From: Ignavibacterium sp.
GTDB lineage: Bacteria > Bacteroidota > Ignavibacteria > Ignavibacteriales > Ignavibacteriaceae
Length of the DNA stretch: 64,000 bases
Assembly (NCBI RefSeq): GCF_025998815.1
Contig: NZ_AP026678.1
Coordinates: forward strand, 3,100,001-3,164,000
Direction: 5' to 3'
Each line of letters opens with the position of its first letter. Within the stretch, counting starts at the first letter, position 1. Under the pieces are notes generated by a model. The model saw only the letters and a program-made list of their open reading frames with translations, made no database searches and was not told where the DNA came from. A program made the translations under genes and the position numbers. Below are positions 44,794 to 54,244 of this stretch, one piece after another.

Positions 44794-45762
44794 ATGAGTG
44801 ACGACTTAAATCAAAATAACGAACAGCAAAATCAAAACGATTTTGAAGAAATAAATAAATCCCGTGAACAAATTAAATCGAACATTTCACCAATTGCTGC
44901 AGCATTTATTGGTTTAGTCGGTGGATTTTTTCTTTATCAGTTCGTTGGCGGACTTTTATCTCTTATCGTTTTTGGGTTCGATTTGGATAAAGCTCCAATC
45001 AATGGATTGAGACTGATGACAATGGCTGGCCAGATTCTTTTTATTCTTCTTCCTGCATTGGTTTTTTCAAAATTGATTTATGAAGATGTCGGAAAGATTA
45101 TTCGTTTAAGAATTCCGGACTGGACAGAAGTGGTTCTCTTTGTTGTTGGAATAGGAATATTAACTCCGTTGCTTCAAAGTTATCTTTATATTCAAAACTA
45201 TTACATTGAAGTTTGGGCAAAACATTCTGAGTCAATCAACACATTAAAATCTTTTTTCGATTCATTGAATGAACTTGTTGATAAAACTTATGGTAACTTA
45301 TTAAAAGCTTCAGGTGTGCCTGAGCTATTATTTGTTGTGTTAATTGTAGCAGTTGTTCCTGCAGTTTCTGAAGAAGTAATGTTCCGTGGATTTATTCAAC
45401 GAAGTTTTGAGTTGAAGATTAAACCTTTTGTTGCAGCATTATTAACAGCAGTTTTCTTTAGTCTATATCATTTCAATCCTTATGGCTTAATACCACTTGC
45501 AGTGCTTGGATTTTATTTCGGCTTTGCTGCTTACACTTCCAAGACATTACTGATACCAATTTTACTACACTTTCTAAATAACTTTACTGCAGTCATGCTT
45601 TATTATATTATTGGAAGTGAAGAACTAATTAAATCTGATGTATCTGCAAAATCAGGTGATGATCTCGGTTTTTATACTTTTGTTACTATTGCCTTGTTAC
45701 TTGTATTTGTTGCTTTAATTTTTCTGATAAAAAAATATTATTCTCAAAAACAAATCGCATAG
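44794..45762 (+). CDS. CPBP-family intramembrane glutamic endopeptidase
   Basis: Membrane protein of 322 residues with about eight helices. The CPBP/Abi signature is EEVMFRGF (Glu193, Glu194), followed by FFSLYHFNPYG and a distal LLHFLNN, the Glu-Glu-x3-Arg, FxxxH and HxxxN sites of the family. An N-terminal Asn/Gln-rich cytoplasmic segment of about 40 residues precedes the first helix. Members process CAAX-like or other membrane substrates; the substrate here is unknown. ATG at 44794 is chosen; an in-frame TTG at 44737 would start inside the terminator tract. Confidence 0.85.
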   Translation: MSDDLNQNNEQQNQNDFEEINKSREQIKSNISPIAAAFIGLVGGFFLYQFVGGLLSLIVFGFDLDKAPINGLRLMTMAGQILFILLPALVFSKLIYEDVGKIIRLRIPDWTEVVLFVVGIGILTPLLQSYLYIQNYYIEVWAKHSESINTLKSFFDSLNELVDKTYGNLLKASGVPELLFVVLIVAVVPAVSEEVMFRGFIQRSFELKIKPFVAALLTAVFFSLYHFNPYGLIPLAVLGFYFGFAAYTSKTLLIPILLHFLNNFTAVMLYYIIGSEELIKSDVSAKSGDDLGFYTFVTIALLLVFVALIFLIKKYYSQKQIA

Positions 45763-45770
45763 GAGGAGTT

Positions 45771-46127
45771 ATGCCTGTATGCCCTAATTGTAAATATGAA
45801 TATGTTAAAGGGATTGATAAATGTCCTGACTGTGGAGCTGAACTTGTCGATGAGCTTCCTCCGGAAATTATTCTGAATGAAGCTGATTGGGTTGTTGTTT
45901 ACACAACTTCATTCGATTATGAAGCAGAAATGTTGAAGGGAAATCTTGAAAGTGCAGGAATATCTGCAACTATTCTTTCTCAGAAAGACAGTAGCTTCCC
46001 CGCACCAGGTGATTTATCAATCATAAAACTTCTTGTTAAAAAAGAAGATGCTGAAAGTGCTGTCACTTTTCTGGATGAGTTTAAGAAAAGTCTCGAGTCT
46101 GAAAACGAGGAAGATGAAACTGAGTAA
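45771..46127 (+). CDS. Zinc-ribbon plus DUF2007 protein
   Basis: Protein of 118 residues. A rubredoxin-like ribbon with C4/C7 and C18/C21 opens it, then a DUF2007 (putative signal-transducing) domain from about residue 38 (WVVVYTTSFDYEAEMLKGNLESAGI). An acidic tail closes it. Role unknown. Shine-Dalgarno GGAGGAG immediately upstream. It overlaps cdsA by 14 bases. Confidence 0.85.
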   Translation: MPVCPNCKYEYVKGIDKCPDCGAELVDELPPEIILNEADWVVVYTTSFDYEAEMLKGNLESAGISATILSQKDSSFPAPGDLSIIKLLVKKEDAESAVTFLDEFKKSLESENEEDETE

Positions 46128-46938
46128 CACTGCCGTAAGAATTATTGTTTCCGTTGTTGCTATTCCACTTATTCTCTTAGTTTCTTATTTGGGTAAGTGG
46201 TACTTCACGGCTTTTACGCTTGCAATTTCTTTAATAGCTTATTATGAATTTTCTTCTTTTGCAAGAGCTAAAAATGCTTTGGTAAATCTTCCTGTTGGTT
46301 TAATTGGTATTGTTTTGATTTTATTAAATCAATTCAAGCCATTTCTTGATTTCAAAGCTTTGACGATTATCTGGTTTTTGATTCTTCTAATTTATGAACT
46401 ATTCAGAAATAAGGAATCTGCTCTGTTGAATCTGGGCTTAACTTCATTCGGATTTTTGTACTTTGCTTTAATGGGAAGTAGCTTGATTGCAATAAGAGAA
46501 TTTTATCCTGATGTTGATAGTCTTTACACTCAGGGAGCGTTTCTGATATTTTCAATGCTTGGTACGATATGGATATGCGATTCAGCTGCATTCTTTTTTG
46601 GAACTGCTTTGGGAAAACATAAACTATTCCCTCGTGTTAGTCCAAAGAAAAGCTGGGAAGGAGCAATATTTGGATTTGTCTTTGCAATTCTTACTATGAT
46701 ATTATTTCATAAAATTTTTATTGGTTTCCTTTCGTTCACTACAGCGATAGGAATTGGTTTTATCATCGGAACATTTGGACAAATTGGTGATTTGGTAGAA
46801 TCATTACTTAAACGCGATGCAGGTGTTAAAGATTCTTCCAATCTGATTCCTGGTCACGGTGGAATCTTTGATAGATTTGATTCATTATTGTTCAGTGCTC
46901 CTTTTGTTTACTACTATTTATTTTATTTCGGAAGATGA
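46114..46938 (+). CDS. cdsA: Phosphatidate cytidylyltransferase
   Basis: Makes CDP-diacylglycerol from phosphatidate and CTP at the inner membrane, the branch point of phospholipid synthesis. About eight helices; 274 residues. The signature lies at the C-terminus: KRDAGVKDSSNLIPGHGGIFDRFDS. The start MKLSNTAVRI at 46114 is chosen: it follows GAGGAAG, and the longer frame from 46033 only repeats sequence inside the DUF2007 gene. It overlaps rimO by ATGA. Confidence 0.95.
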   Translation: MKLSNTAVRIIVSVVAIPLILLVSYLGKWYFTAFTLAISLIAYYEFSSFARAKNALVNLPVGLIGIVLILLNQFKPFLDFKALTIIWFLILLIYELFRNKESALLNLGLTSFGFLYFALMGSSLIAIREFYPDVDSLYTQGAFLIFSMLGTIWICDSAAFFFGTALGKHKLFPRVSPKKSWEGAIFGFVFAILTMILFHKIFIGFLSFTTAIGIGFIIGTFGQIGDLVESLLKRDAGVKDSSNLIPGHGGIFDRFDSLLFSAPFVYYYLFYFGR

Positions 46939-48239
46939 AAAGAAAAGAAAAAGTTTCTGTAATTACACTTGGTTGTTCGAAAAACACAGTTGACTCAGAA
47001 AGATTGATGAGGCAAATTCAACTGAACGACATTCCAATGATTGACGACCCTAATAAAGCTGATACAGTCATTATAAATACTTGTGGATTTATTGAAGCAG
47101 CGAAAGAAGAATCCGTTAACACAATACTTCAGGCAGTTGCATTGAAAAATTCTGGTAAACTGAAAAAGCTAATTGTTGCAGGTTGTCTTTCTGAAAGATA
47201 TATGGATGATCTTAAAAATGAAATCCCTGAAGTTGATATTTATTTCGGAACAGAAAAGTACGAAGAAATAATTAAAGAGCTTGGTGGAAAATTCAAATAT
47301 GAACTGCTCGGCGAAAGACTTCTTTCAACTCCTTCTCACACTGCATATCTGAAAATTTCAGAAGGATGTGATCATCCTTGTTCGTTCTGTGCTATTCCTT
47401 TAATGCGGGGAAAGCATCAATCCAAGCCAATGGAATCACTGATTGAGGAAACAGAGTTTCTCGCTTCAAACGGAACAAAAGAACTTATACTTATTGCACA
47501 GGATACGACTGATTATGGAAAAGATATTTATGGAAGAAAAAACTTATCAGAGCTACTTAATAAACTTAGCGAAGTGAAAGGGATTGAATGGATAAGATTG
47601 ATGTATGCATATCCATCTCATTTCCCTGAGGATGTAATTGAAGTGATTGCTGATAATCCTAAAATTCTAAATTATGTTGACATCCCTTTGCAACATATTT
47701 CTGATGATGTTCTGAAATCAATGAGAAGAGGAGTCACTTCCAGACAAACTTACAACTTACTTTATAAATTGAGAAAAAGAATTCCTGATATTACATTAAG
47801 AACGACATTTATTGTTGGTTATCCGAATGAAACAGAAAAAGATTTTCAGCAATTAGTAGATTTTATAAAAGAAATTAAGTTTGACAGAGTAGGAACTTTT
47901 ACTTTCAGTGTTGAAGAAAATACAAGTAGCTTTATTCTTGGAGATCCGGTGCCAAAGGAAGAAAAAGAAAGAAGAAAAGAAATCTTAATGGAAATTCAAA
48001 GTCAGATATCACTTGAGAAAAATCAGTCTTTTGTTGGCAAAACATTAACAGTACTTTTAGAGTCTAAAGAATCGGAGTACTATGTCGGAAGATCTTACAG
48101 AGATGCTCCTGAAGTTGATGGCGAAGTTCTTTTCAAATCAGGCAGAAAATTAAAACCAGGCAATTTTTATGATGTGAAGATTACTGATTACGATGAGTAT
48201 GATTTGTATGGTGAAGTAATATTAAAAGAGGAGAATTAA
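46935..48239 (+). CDS. rimO: Ribosomal protein S12 methylthiotransferase
   Basis: Radical SAM methylthiotransferase of 434 residues that methylthiolates Asp of ribosomal protein S12. The opening VSVITLGCSKNTVDSE is the RimO form of the MTTase domain. The radical SAM site is SEGCDHPCSFCAIPLMRG, and a TRAM domain ends the protein. It is the second MTTase of the window, the paralog of MiaB at 35.5 kb. ATGA coupling to cdsA. Confidence 0.95.
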   Translation: MKRKEKVSVITLGCSKNTVDSERLMRQIQLNDIPMIDDPNKADTVIINTCGFIEAAKEESVNTILQAVALKNSGKLKKLIVAGCLSERYMDDLKNEIPEVDIYFGTEKYEEIIKELGGKFKYELLGERLLSTPSHTAYLKISEGCDHPCSFCAIPLMRGKHQSKPMESLIEETEFLASNGTKELILIAQDTTDYGKDIYGRKNLSELLNKLSEVKGIEWIRLMYAYPSHFPEDVIEVIADNPKILNYVDIPLQHISDDVLKSMRRGVTSRQTYNLLYKLRKRIPDITLRTTFIVGYPNETEKDFQQLVDFIKEIKFDRVGTFTFSVEENTSSFILGDPVPKEEKERRKEILMEIQSQISLEKNQSFVGKTLTVLLESKESEYYVGRSYRDAPEVDGEVLFKSGRKLKPGNFYDVKITDYDEYDLYGEVILKEEN

Positions 48240-48242
48240 GAA

Positions 48243-49517
48243 ATGAAATATTTAATAAGCTTATTGCTCGTAGTCAGCTTTATAGCATTTCCTCAGGATC
48301 AAAATTCTGATAGAAACTTCAAATTATCCTATGAAGCTTTCTTTCATCAGGACTTTGTGAACTTCCGCTCAGATAAACCCGGAATGACCAGAGTTGATGT
48401 TTATATTCAAGTTCCCTACAAAAGTCTTCAGTTTATAAAAACCGGACAAGGATTTACTGCGAAGTATTCAGTTGTGGTTTCTGTATTTGATGAATCAAAA
48501 GATAAGTTGATTGTTGAGAAAACCTGGAATGAAACCATTAATGTTATCGACTTCTCTCAGACAACTTCCAGATTGAATTATAATGTTGGTTACAGATCAT
48601 TTGATTTGAAACCTGGTAATTATTTTTTCAGAACGGCGGTGATTGATAGCGATTCAAAGAAAGAAGTTAAATCGGAGAACACATTTCGTGTCAGAGAATT
48701 TAACCCTGAAATTGATATGAGTGATATATTGCTTGTAACAAGTTCGGAGACCAGAACTAATCAGGTAATGCCTAACATTCCACGCAATGTAACTCTTTCA
48801 GTTGGTGGATTGCAATTCTTTTACGAGATTTATTCAAATGATAGTTCCTCAAGAAATTGTACTGTTGATTATGAAATATTAGATAAAGACTCAAAAGTAC
48901 TTTATAAAAAATCAGTGTTAAAAGAATTAGGTTTTGGTAAAAATCAAATTGTTGAGTCGCTCGGCGATTTAAGACTGGACTTAGGTACATTTATTCTGAG
49001 AACAACTCTTAAGGATGAAAACTTCAAATCAATTACAACAATCAACAAATCGTTTTTCTCCAGATGGGTTGGACTTCCGGGGAGCGTAACTGATCTTGAT
49101 AAAGCAATCTCTCAGATGGTTTACATTGCAACTCCGGATGAACTTAGCAAACTGAAAGATTCAAAAAACAACGATGAAAAGCTCAAAAACTTTTTAGAGT
49201 TCTGGAAGAAAAAAGATCCTTCGCCAAATAATGAAGAGAATGAAGTATTCAATGAATATTTCCGAAGGGTAGCTTATGCCAATGATAATTTTTCAAACTA
49301 CAATGAAGGTTGGAGAACTGACAGAGGAATGGTTTATATAATTCTCGGCGCTCCGAATAATATTGATCGTCATCCGTTTGAATATGATTCCAAACCTTAT
49401 GAAATATGGGAATACTATGAACTGAACAGAAGTTTTATCTTTCTTGATCAAACAGGATTTGGAGATTATCGTTTGATTACTCCTTTAACAGGTGATTTAT
49501 TCAGATATCGTTATTGA
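48243..49517 (+). CDS. GWxTD-domain protein, exported
   Basis: Protein of 424 residues with a signal peptide (about 1-18). The body is beta-rich. The C-terminal GWxTD domain includes NEGWRTDRGMVYIILGAP and YEIWEYYEL. The domain is known from Bacteroidota/Chlorobiota and Acidobacteria proteins and has no assigned function. It follows rimO by three bases with GAGGAG as ribosome site. Confidence 0.85.
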   Translation: MKYLISLLLVVSFIAFPQDQNSDRNFKLSYEAFFHQDFVNFRSDKPGMTRVDVYIQVPYKSLQFIKTGQGFTAKYSVVVSVFDESKDKLIVEKTWNETINVIDFSQTTSRLNYNVGYRSFDLKPGNYFFRTAVIDSDSKKEVKSENTFRVREFNPEIDMSDILLVTSSETRTNQVMPNIPRNVTLSVGGLQFFYEIYSNDSSSRNCTVDYEILDKDSKVLYKKSVLKELGFGKNQIVESLGDLRLDLGTFILRTTLKDENFKSITTINKSFFSRWVGLPGSVTDLDKAISQMVYIATPDELSKLKDSKNNDEKLKNFLEFWKKKDPSPNNEENEVFNEYFRRVAYANDNFSNYNEGWRTDRGMVYIILGAPNNIDRHPFEYDSKPYEIWEYYELNRSFIFLDQTGFGDYRLITPLTGDLFRYRY

Positions 49518-49562
49518 TTTTTTTGATAAGCATTAAAATATCTTCACTCATTTCGGTTAATT

Positions 49563-50534
49563 ATGATTTTAATTATCACACTCAATCCTTTGCTCGAAAG
49601 AAGATTTTACTACCCACAAATCTTTGAAGGAAAAGTAAACAGAAACGGAAAAGTTCTTTATCAGGCAGGTGGAAAAGGAATAAATGTTTCAAGACAATTA
49701 AAGAAATTCGGAATTGAATCTTATAATTTATTTTTCTCCGGTGGAAATGATGGTAAAATTTTTCGTGATACTCTGAAAGAGGAAGAATTACAATTCACTT
49801 CTGTTCACATTGATGACGAGACCCGTCAGGCAGCGGTTATAATCTCACAGAATGATAAAAAAGTTACTTCATTCTTTTCTGAAAATCCGGAAGTAAATCA
49901 AAAAGAAGTTGATGAAATGAAATCGCGAATTGAAAAGATGATTGTAAATTGTGAAATGGTTGTTATTTCTGGAAGCTCACCTTCATCGCTTGCAGAAGAA
50001 ATTGTTCCATACACAATTAAACTTGCAAATGATTTAGATAAGATTTCTGTTTGCGATTATTATGGAAAAAATCTGAGTGAAGTTTTTGAATCATCACCAA
50101 CAATTCTTCATAACAATCTCGAAGAAATTGAACACTCACTTGATTTGAAATTGAAAGATGAAACATCGATTACCGATTTTCTGAACTCACTTTATCAAAA
50201 AGGAATCAAAAGAGTTTTTCTTACAAATGGTGCTAATGATTTTTATGCACAAAACTTTGATTACCGTTATAAAATTTCTCCTCCAAAAGTAAACCCGATT
50301 GATTCTACTGGAAGTGGAGATGCATTCGTTGCAGGAATAATTTATGCCTGGAAGCAAGGAATGATATTCGAAGACTCATTGAAATTTGCTTCAGCGTGCG
50401 GTGCTGTTAATGCTGAGTCTTTTGAGGTTTGTAAAGTTTCATTGGAAGATGTGTATTCGCTCAAAGAAAAAGTAAGGATCGAATCCATCGGCAAGAAAAT
50501 GAAAATAATAGATGATAGCCCGCATCAGGAATAA
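49563..50534 (+). CDS. 1-phosphofructokinase-family hexose kinase (PfkB)
   Basis: Ribokinase-fold enzyme of 323 residues. The N-terminal TLNPLLER and GGKGINVSRQLKKFG, and the C-terminal NPIDSTGSGDAFVAG (catalytic Asp, anion hole), match the LacC/FruK/PfkB subfamily. The substrate could be fructose 1-phosphate, fructose 6-phosphate or tagatose 6-phosphate; no neighbouring sugar transporter decides it. It overlaps the Omp85 gene by 23 bases. Confidence 0.88.
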   Translation: MILIITLNPLLERRFYYPQIFEGKVNRNGKVLYQAGGKGINVSRQLKKFGIESYNLFFSGGNDGKIFRDTLKEEELQFTSVHIDDETRQAAVIISQNDKKVTSFFSENPEVNQKEVDEMKSRIEKMIVNCEMVVISGSSPSSLAEEIVPYTIKLANDLDKISVCDYYGKNLSEVFESSPTILHNNLEEIEHSLDLKLKDETSITDFLNSLYQKGIKRVFLTNGANDFYAQNFDYRYKISPPKVNPIDSTGSGDAFVAGIIYAWKQGMIFEDSLKFASACGAVNAESFEVCKVSLEDVYSLKEKVRIESIGKKMKIIDDSPHQE

Positions 50535-52287
50535 AATATTTTTACTTGCTTTACTCCTTCTTATTTCAAATGCATCAGCACAAAATGCTGTAATCAAAAC
50601 AATAGACATTCAGGGAAATAAATATTTTGATAAATCAGATTACTTAAAATGGATTGGAATAAATATCAATCAAAGAACTTTCCCGGGCATAACAGATACA
50701 ATCAAAAATCGCATCACTTCAAATCTTATTCAAAATGGTTATCATCTTTTTAAGCTTTACAAAGTTCAAACTGATTCAATTGATTCTGTTTCAGTCAGAT
50801 TACTTATCGAACTGAGCGAAGACAATCCAACAGAAATTTCTGATATTCAATTTGTTGATATTGATAGTTCTGATATTCTATTTCTGCAATCATCATTTGA
50901 GTTTTTGAAAGGACAAATTTTAACTCAACAGGATTTTGAAGAAGCGGTTAATTCAGTTCTTACATATTTCGAAGAGAATGGTTATCCGTTTGTAAAAGTT
51001 GTAATAAAATCCGTCTTTCTTCAAAGTGATTCTGTGAACGAAAAAAATTCCGCAACAATAAAATTATCTCTTGAGAAAGGAAATCTAAGCAGAATTGATA
51101 AAGTGGAAGTGCGGGGAAATTCTTTTACGAAAGAGAATGTAATTATCCGTGAGTTGAGATTAGCCAAAGGAGAATTATACTCACAAAAAAGAATTGATGA
51201 ATTTCCGAAAAGAATAAACAGATTAAGATTTTTTGATCCAGTGCCTCCACCTCAATATTATATCAACTCAAAAGGCGAAGGTGTTTTAGTAATTGAAGTA
51301 AAAGAAAAGCAAACAAATAATTTTGACGGAATCATAGGATACATTCCGGGTACAAAAGAAAATGAAAAGGGATACATAACAGGATTAGTCAATATTTCTT
51401 TGCGAAATCTTTTTGGAACTGGCAGAGCAGCAGCAATCCGCTGGAATAAGTTTGATAGAAACTCTCAGGAGTTGGAATTAAAATATCTCGAACCATGGTT
51501 TTTAAATTTTCCATTCAATATTTCGCTTAATCTTTATCAGAGAATTCAGGATACAACTTATGTTCAAAGAAAATTTAATGGCGAGATTGAATATCTCGCT
51601 ACTGAAGATATTTCTGCTTCAATTATTTTAGGTACAGAATCTGTAATTCCAACTGAAAGAACAATTCCTGTTTTCACTGTTTATAACTCTTCTACTATTA
51701 CAACAGGATTGAATCTAAAAATTGATACTAGGGATGATCCTTATTCTCCAACATCAGGTTTGCATTTTATTAATTCTTATTCATTCAGCAGAAAAAATAT
51801 AAACGGACCTCTTCAGTTCATTACTCCACAGTTAAATACAAAATTAGATTTGCAAAGAATTGCATTCGACTTTGATATTTTCTTTCTTTTGTTTTCAAGA
51901 CAGGTATTGGCACTATCTATAAACGGAAGAGAACTAAGAGGACCTTCATTTGAGAATAGCGATTTGTTCAGACTTGGCGGAACCTCAACTTTGCGAGGTT
52001 ACAGAGAAGAACAATTTCTCGGTTCAAGAATTTTATGGACAAATTTTGAGTACAGATTTTTATTAACGCGCAGAACTTTTGCATTCGCTTTTTTCGATAC
52101 AGGATATTATCTGCGAAATGCTGAGCCCGATAAAAATATTCTTAAGTCAGAAGATTTTCTGTATGGATATGGTTTGGGACTTAATCTCGAAACAGGACTT
52201 GGCGTGCTTGCTGTAAGTTTTGCTCTTGGTCAGGGCGATTCGTTCACTGATGGTAAAATTCATTTCGGTTTAGTTAATGAATTTTGA
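50512..52287 (+). CDS. Omp85-family outer-membrane protein (BamA/TamA-like)
   Basis: Protein of 591 residues: a signal peptide (about 1-23, ending NASAQ), two or three POTRA-like domains (about 24-270, including VEVRGNSFTKENVIIREL) and a C-terminal 16-strand-type barrel. FRLGGTSTLRGYREEQFLGSR is the Omp85 (V/I)RG(Y/F) motif of loop 6. It is too short for BamA (usually about 800 residues with five POTRAs), so a TamA-like insertase or lipid-related role is more likely. TamB at 1.4 kb may be its partner. Confidence 0.85.
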   Translation: MIARIRNKIFLLALLLLISNASAQNAVIKTIDIQGNKYFDKSDYLKWIGININQRTFPGITDTIKNRITSNLIQNGYHLFKLYKVQTDSIDSVSVRLLIELSEDNPTEISDIQFVDIDSSDILFLQSSFEFLKGQILTQQDFEEAVNSVLTYFEENGYPFVKVVIKSVFLQSDSVNEKNSATIKLSLEKGNLSRIDKVEVRGNSFTKENVIIRELRLAKGELYSQKRIDEFPKRINRLRFFDPVPPPQYYINSKGEGVLVIEVKEKQTNNFDGIIGYIPGTKENEKGYITGLVNISLRNLFGTGRAAAIRWNKFDRNSQELELKYLEPWFLNFPFNISLNLYQRIQDTTYVQRKFNGEIEYLATEDISASIILGTESVIPTERTIPVFTVYNSSTITTGLNLKIDTRDDPYSPTSGLHFINSYSFSRKNINGPLQFITPQLNTKLDLQRIAFDFDIFFLLFSRQVLALSINGRELRGPSFENSDLFRLGGTSTLRGYREEQFLGSRILWTNFEYRFLLTRRTFAFAFFDTGYYLRNAEPDKNILKSEDFLYGYGLGLNLETGLGVLAVSFALGQGDSFTDGKIHFGLVNEF

Positions 52288-52319
52288 TTGAACAACTCAA
52301 CTTAAATACTTTTGAGTTG

Positions 52320-53156
52320 ATGAATAAAATTTATAACTACATAAAACTTACTCGTCCATTAAACTGCCTTATAACAGCTCTTGTTGTTTTTGTTGGCGGA
52401 ATTATTTCGTCACATAATAATTCATTTGACAGGATACTAATCCTTGCTTCAATAGTTGCAGCCATTGTTGCAGCATCGGGAAATGTTATCAATGATTATT
52501 TCGATATTGAAATCGATAAAATATCTCATCCTGAAAGACCATTGATTAAAGGTGGAATAAAACCAGCTGATGCATTAAAGTTATACTTTATTACTGTTCT
52601 GCTTCCTTTAATCATTTCATTCTCACTGAATTTAAAATTATTTCTGATTACACTTTTGGTGTTAGCAATTTTATTTCTTTATTCTTTCATTATTAAAAAA
52701 ATTCCTTTGGTCGGAAATGTTACCATTGCTTTATTAACTGCTATTGCGTTTCTATTCGGTGGATTTGCAGTTGGTAATATCAAAGCTGCAATTATTCCGG
52801 CTGTATTTGCCTTTATGATTAATTTAATCCGCGAGCTTGTTAAAGATGCAGAGGATATCGATGGTGATAAATCTGATAATGTGATTACTTTCCCAATTAA
52901 GTTCGGACTTGAGAAAACCAGGTATCTTATTGTAGCTTTAACAATAGCATTAATCATTTTTACATTTTATCCATTTTTAGTTCGCTTATATAACATTGAA
53001 TATTTTGTTATTGTGATGTTAGTTGTCAATCCACTTTTGATTTATTCAATGAAAAAACTTTTTGTCAATGACTTAAAAGAAAATTTTCATCGGATTAGTT
53101 CTGTTCTAAAATTAAATATGCTTATTGGATTAATAGCGATTTATCTTGGCAAATGA
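52320..53156 (+). CDS. UbiA-family prenyltransferase
   Basis: Integral membrane enzyme of 278 residues with about eight helices. The two Asp-rich motifs are NDYFDIEIDKISHPERP and DAEDIDGDKSDN, which bind the Mg2+-prenyl diphosphate. The sequence resembles the group annotated as (geranylgeranyl)geranylglyceryl-phosphate synthase in Bacteroidota, but menaquinone- or chlorophyll-type acceptors are not excluded. ATG at 52320 is used; the TTG at 52284 would overlap the Omp85 stop. It couples to rnhB by ATGA. Confidence 0.85.
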   Translation: MNKIYNYIKLTRPLNCLITALVVFVGGIISSHNNSFDRILILASIVAAIVAASGNVINDYFDIEIDKISHPERPLIKGGIKPADALKLYFITVLLPLIISFSLNLKLFLITLLVLAILFLYSFIIKKIPLVGNVTIALLTAIAFLFGGFAVGNIKAAIIPAVFAFMINLIRELVKDAEDIDGDKSDNVITFPIKFGLEKTRYLIVALTIALIIFTFYPFLVRLYNIEYFVIVMLVVNPLLIYSMKKLFVNDLKENFHRISSVLKLNMLIGLIAIYLGK

Positions 53157-53782
53157 AAAACATAGATAAAAAATATTTCAGGCAAGGTATAGACTTTCTC
53201 GCAGGAGTTGATGAAGCAGGAAGAGGACCATTAGCGGGACCTGTAGTTGCTGCTGCCGTTATTCTTCCGAAAGATTTTCATCATAAAGAAATTAACGATT
53301 CAAAAAAACTTTCTCTAAAACAAAGAGAAAAACTTTTCAATATTATTATTGAAAATGCAATTAGTTATTCCTTCTCAGTCATCTCTCATTCAACCATAGA
53401 CAGAATAAATATTCTTAATGCATCGTTGCTTGCAATGAAAAAATCTGTCAGTAAACTAAAGCCGGTTCCACAGATAGTTTTGATTGATGGTAATAAATCC
53501 TTCGGTGCAAATCAGAATTTAATTCCTGTAGTAAAAGGAGATTCGCTCTCGCAATCAATTGCGGCTGCATCAATTATAGCAAAAGTGATTCGGGACAAAA
53601 TGATGAGTCGGCTTGCAGAACAATATTCGTTTTATGGTTGGGAGAAGAATAAAGGATATCCTACAAAGCAACATATTGATGCGTTACTCAAATTTGGTCC
53701 ATCACCTGTTCACAGAAAAACTTTTCTTAAAAAAATCATGAATCAATCTTATCAATCCGAAATAATTTTTAATTATGACTAA
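53153..53782 (+). CDS. rnhB: Ribonuclease HII
   Basis: Removes RNA from RNA/DNA hybrids and misinserted ribonucleotides. Residues 1-209 hold GVDEAGRGPLAGPVVAAAV (catalytic Asp-Glu), NDSKKLS, a third acidic residue in VLIDGNKSF, and AAASIIAKVIRDK. The length is typical. The start overlaps the UbiA gene (ATGA), and the end overlaps yraN by eight bases. Confidence 0.95.
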   Translation: MKNIDKKYFRQGIDFLAGVDEAGRGPLAGPVVAAAVILPKDFHHKEINDSKKLSLKQREKLFNIIIENAISYSFSVISHSTIDRINILNASLLAMKKSVSKLKPVPQIVLIDGNKSFGANQNLIPVVKGDSLSQSIAAASIIAKVIRDKMMSRLAEQYSFYGWEKNKGYPTKQHIDALLKFGPSPVHRKTFLKKIMNQSYQSEIIFNYD

Positions 53783-54155
53783 CGATAAAAAAGAAAATAA
53801 AAAAACTTTTGGCAGTGAAGGCGAGGAAATAGCAGCAAAATATCTTGTTGAAAAAGGATTTGAAATAATTGAGCGAAACTATTTTGCTGGTCACGGTGAG
53901 ATTGATATCATTGCAAAAGATCCAAGCGATGGCTACCTTGTGTTTGTTGAAGTCAAAACACGTAATACAATGGATTACGGCGATCCTGCTTATGCAATTA
54001 ACAAAAAGAAAATGATACAGCTGAAAAAACTTGCGGAACTTTATCTTGCCGAAAAAAATATTTTAGAGCAGGATTGCAGATTTGATGTTGTAACGGTTTT
54101 AATGATTAATCCCGATAACCCTCTCATCGAGCATTATGAAAATGCTTTTATGTAA
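53775..54155 (+). CDS. YraN/UPF0102-family protein
   Basis: Protein of 126 residues with the endonuclease-like fold. The motifs GHGEIDIIAKD and FVEVKTR match the E-x-D...ExK pattern of restriction-endonuclease-like proteins. Bacterial family members are often next to rnhB, as here. Function not established; DNA repair or competence has been suggested for relatives. Confidence 0.92.
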   Translation: MTNDKKENKKTFGSEGEEIAAKYLVEKGFEIIERNYFAGHGEIDIIAKDPSDGYLVFVEVKTRNTMDYGDPAYAINKKKMIQLKKLAELYLAEKNILEQDCRFDVVTVLMINPDNPLIEHYENAFM

Positions 54156-54244
54156 TGTGATTGACATAACTTTTATCAGGCGTCAAAAATCATTATTTTC
54201 AATTGTAACATTTCAGAAAATCTTAACTAGTTAAGAATAAAGCA

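Noticed and set aside
46033-46113. N-terminal extension of cdsA by 27 residues
   Set aside because: The added segment is the DUF2007 gene read in another frame; the ATG at 46114 has a good ribosome site and family-like start.
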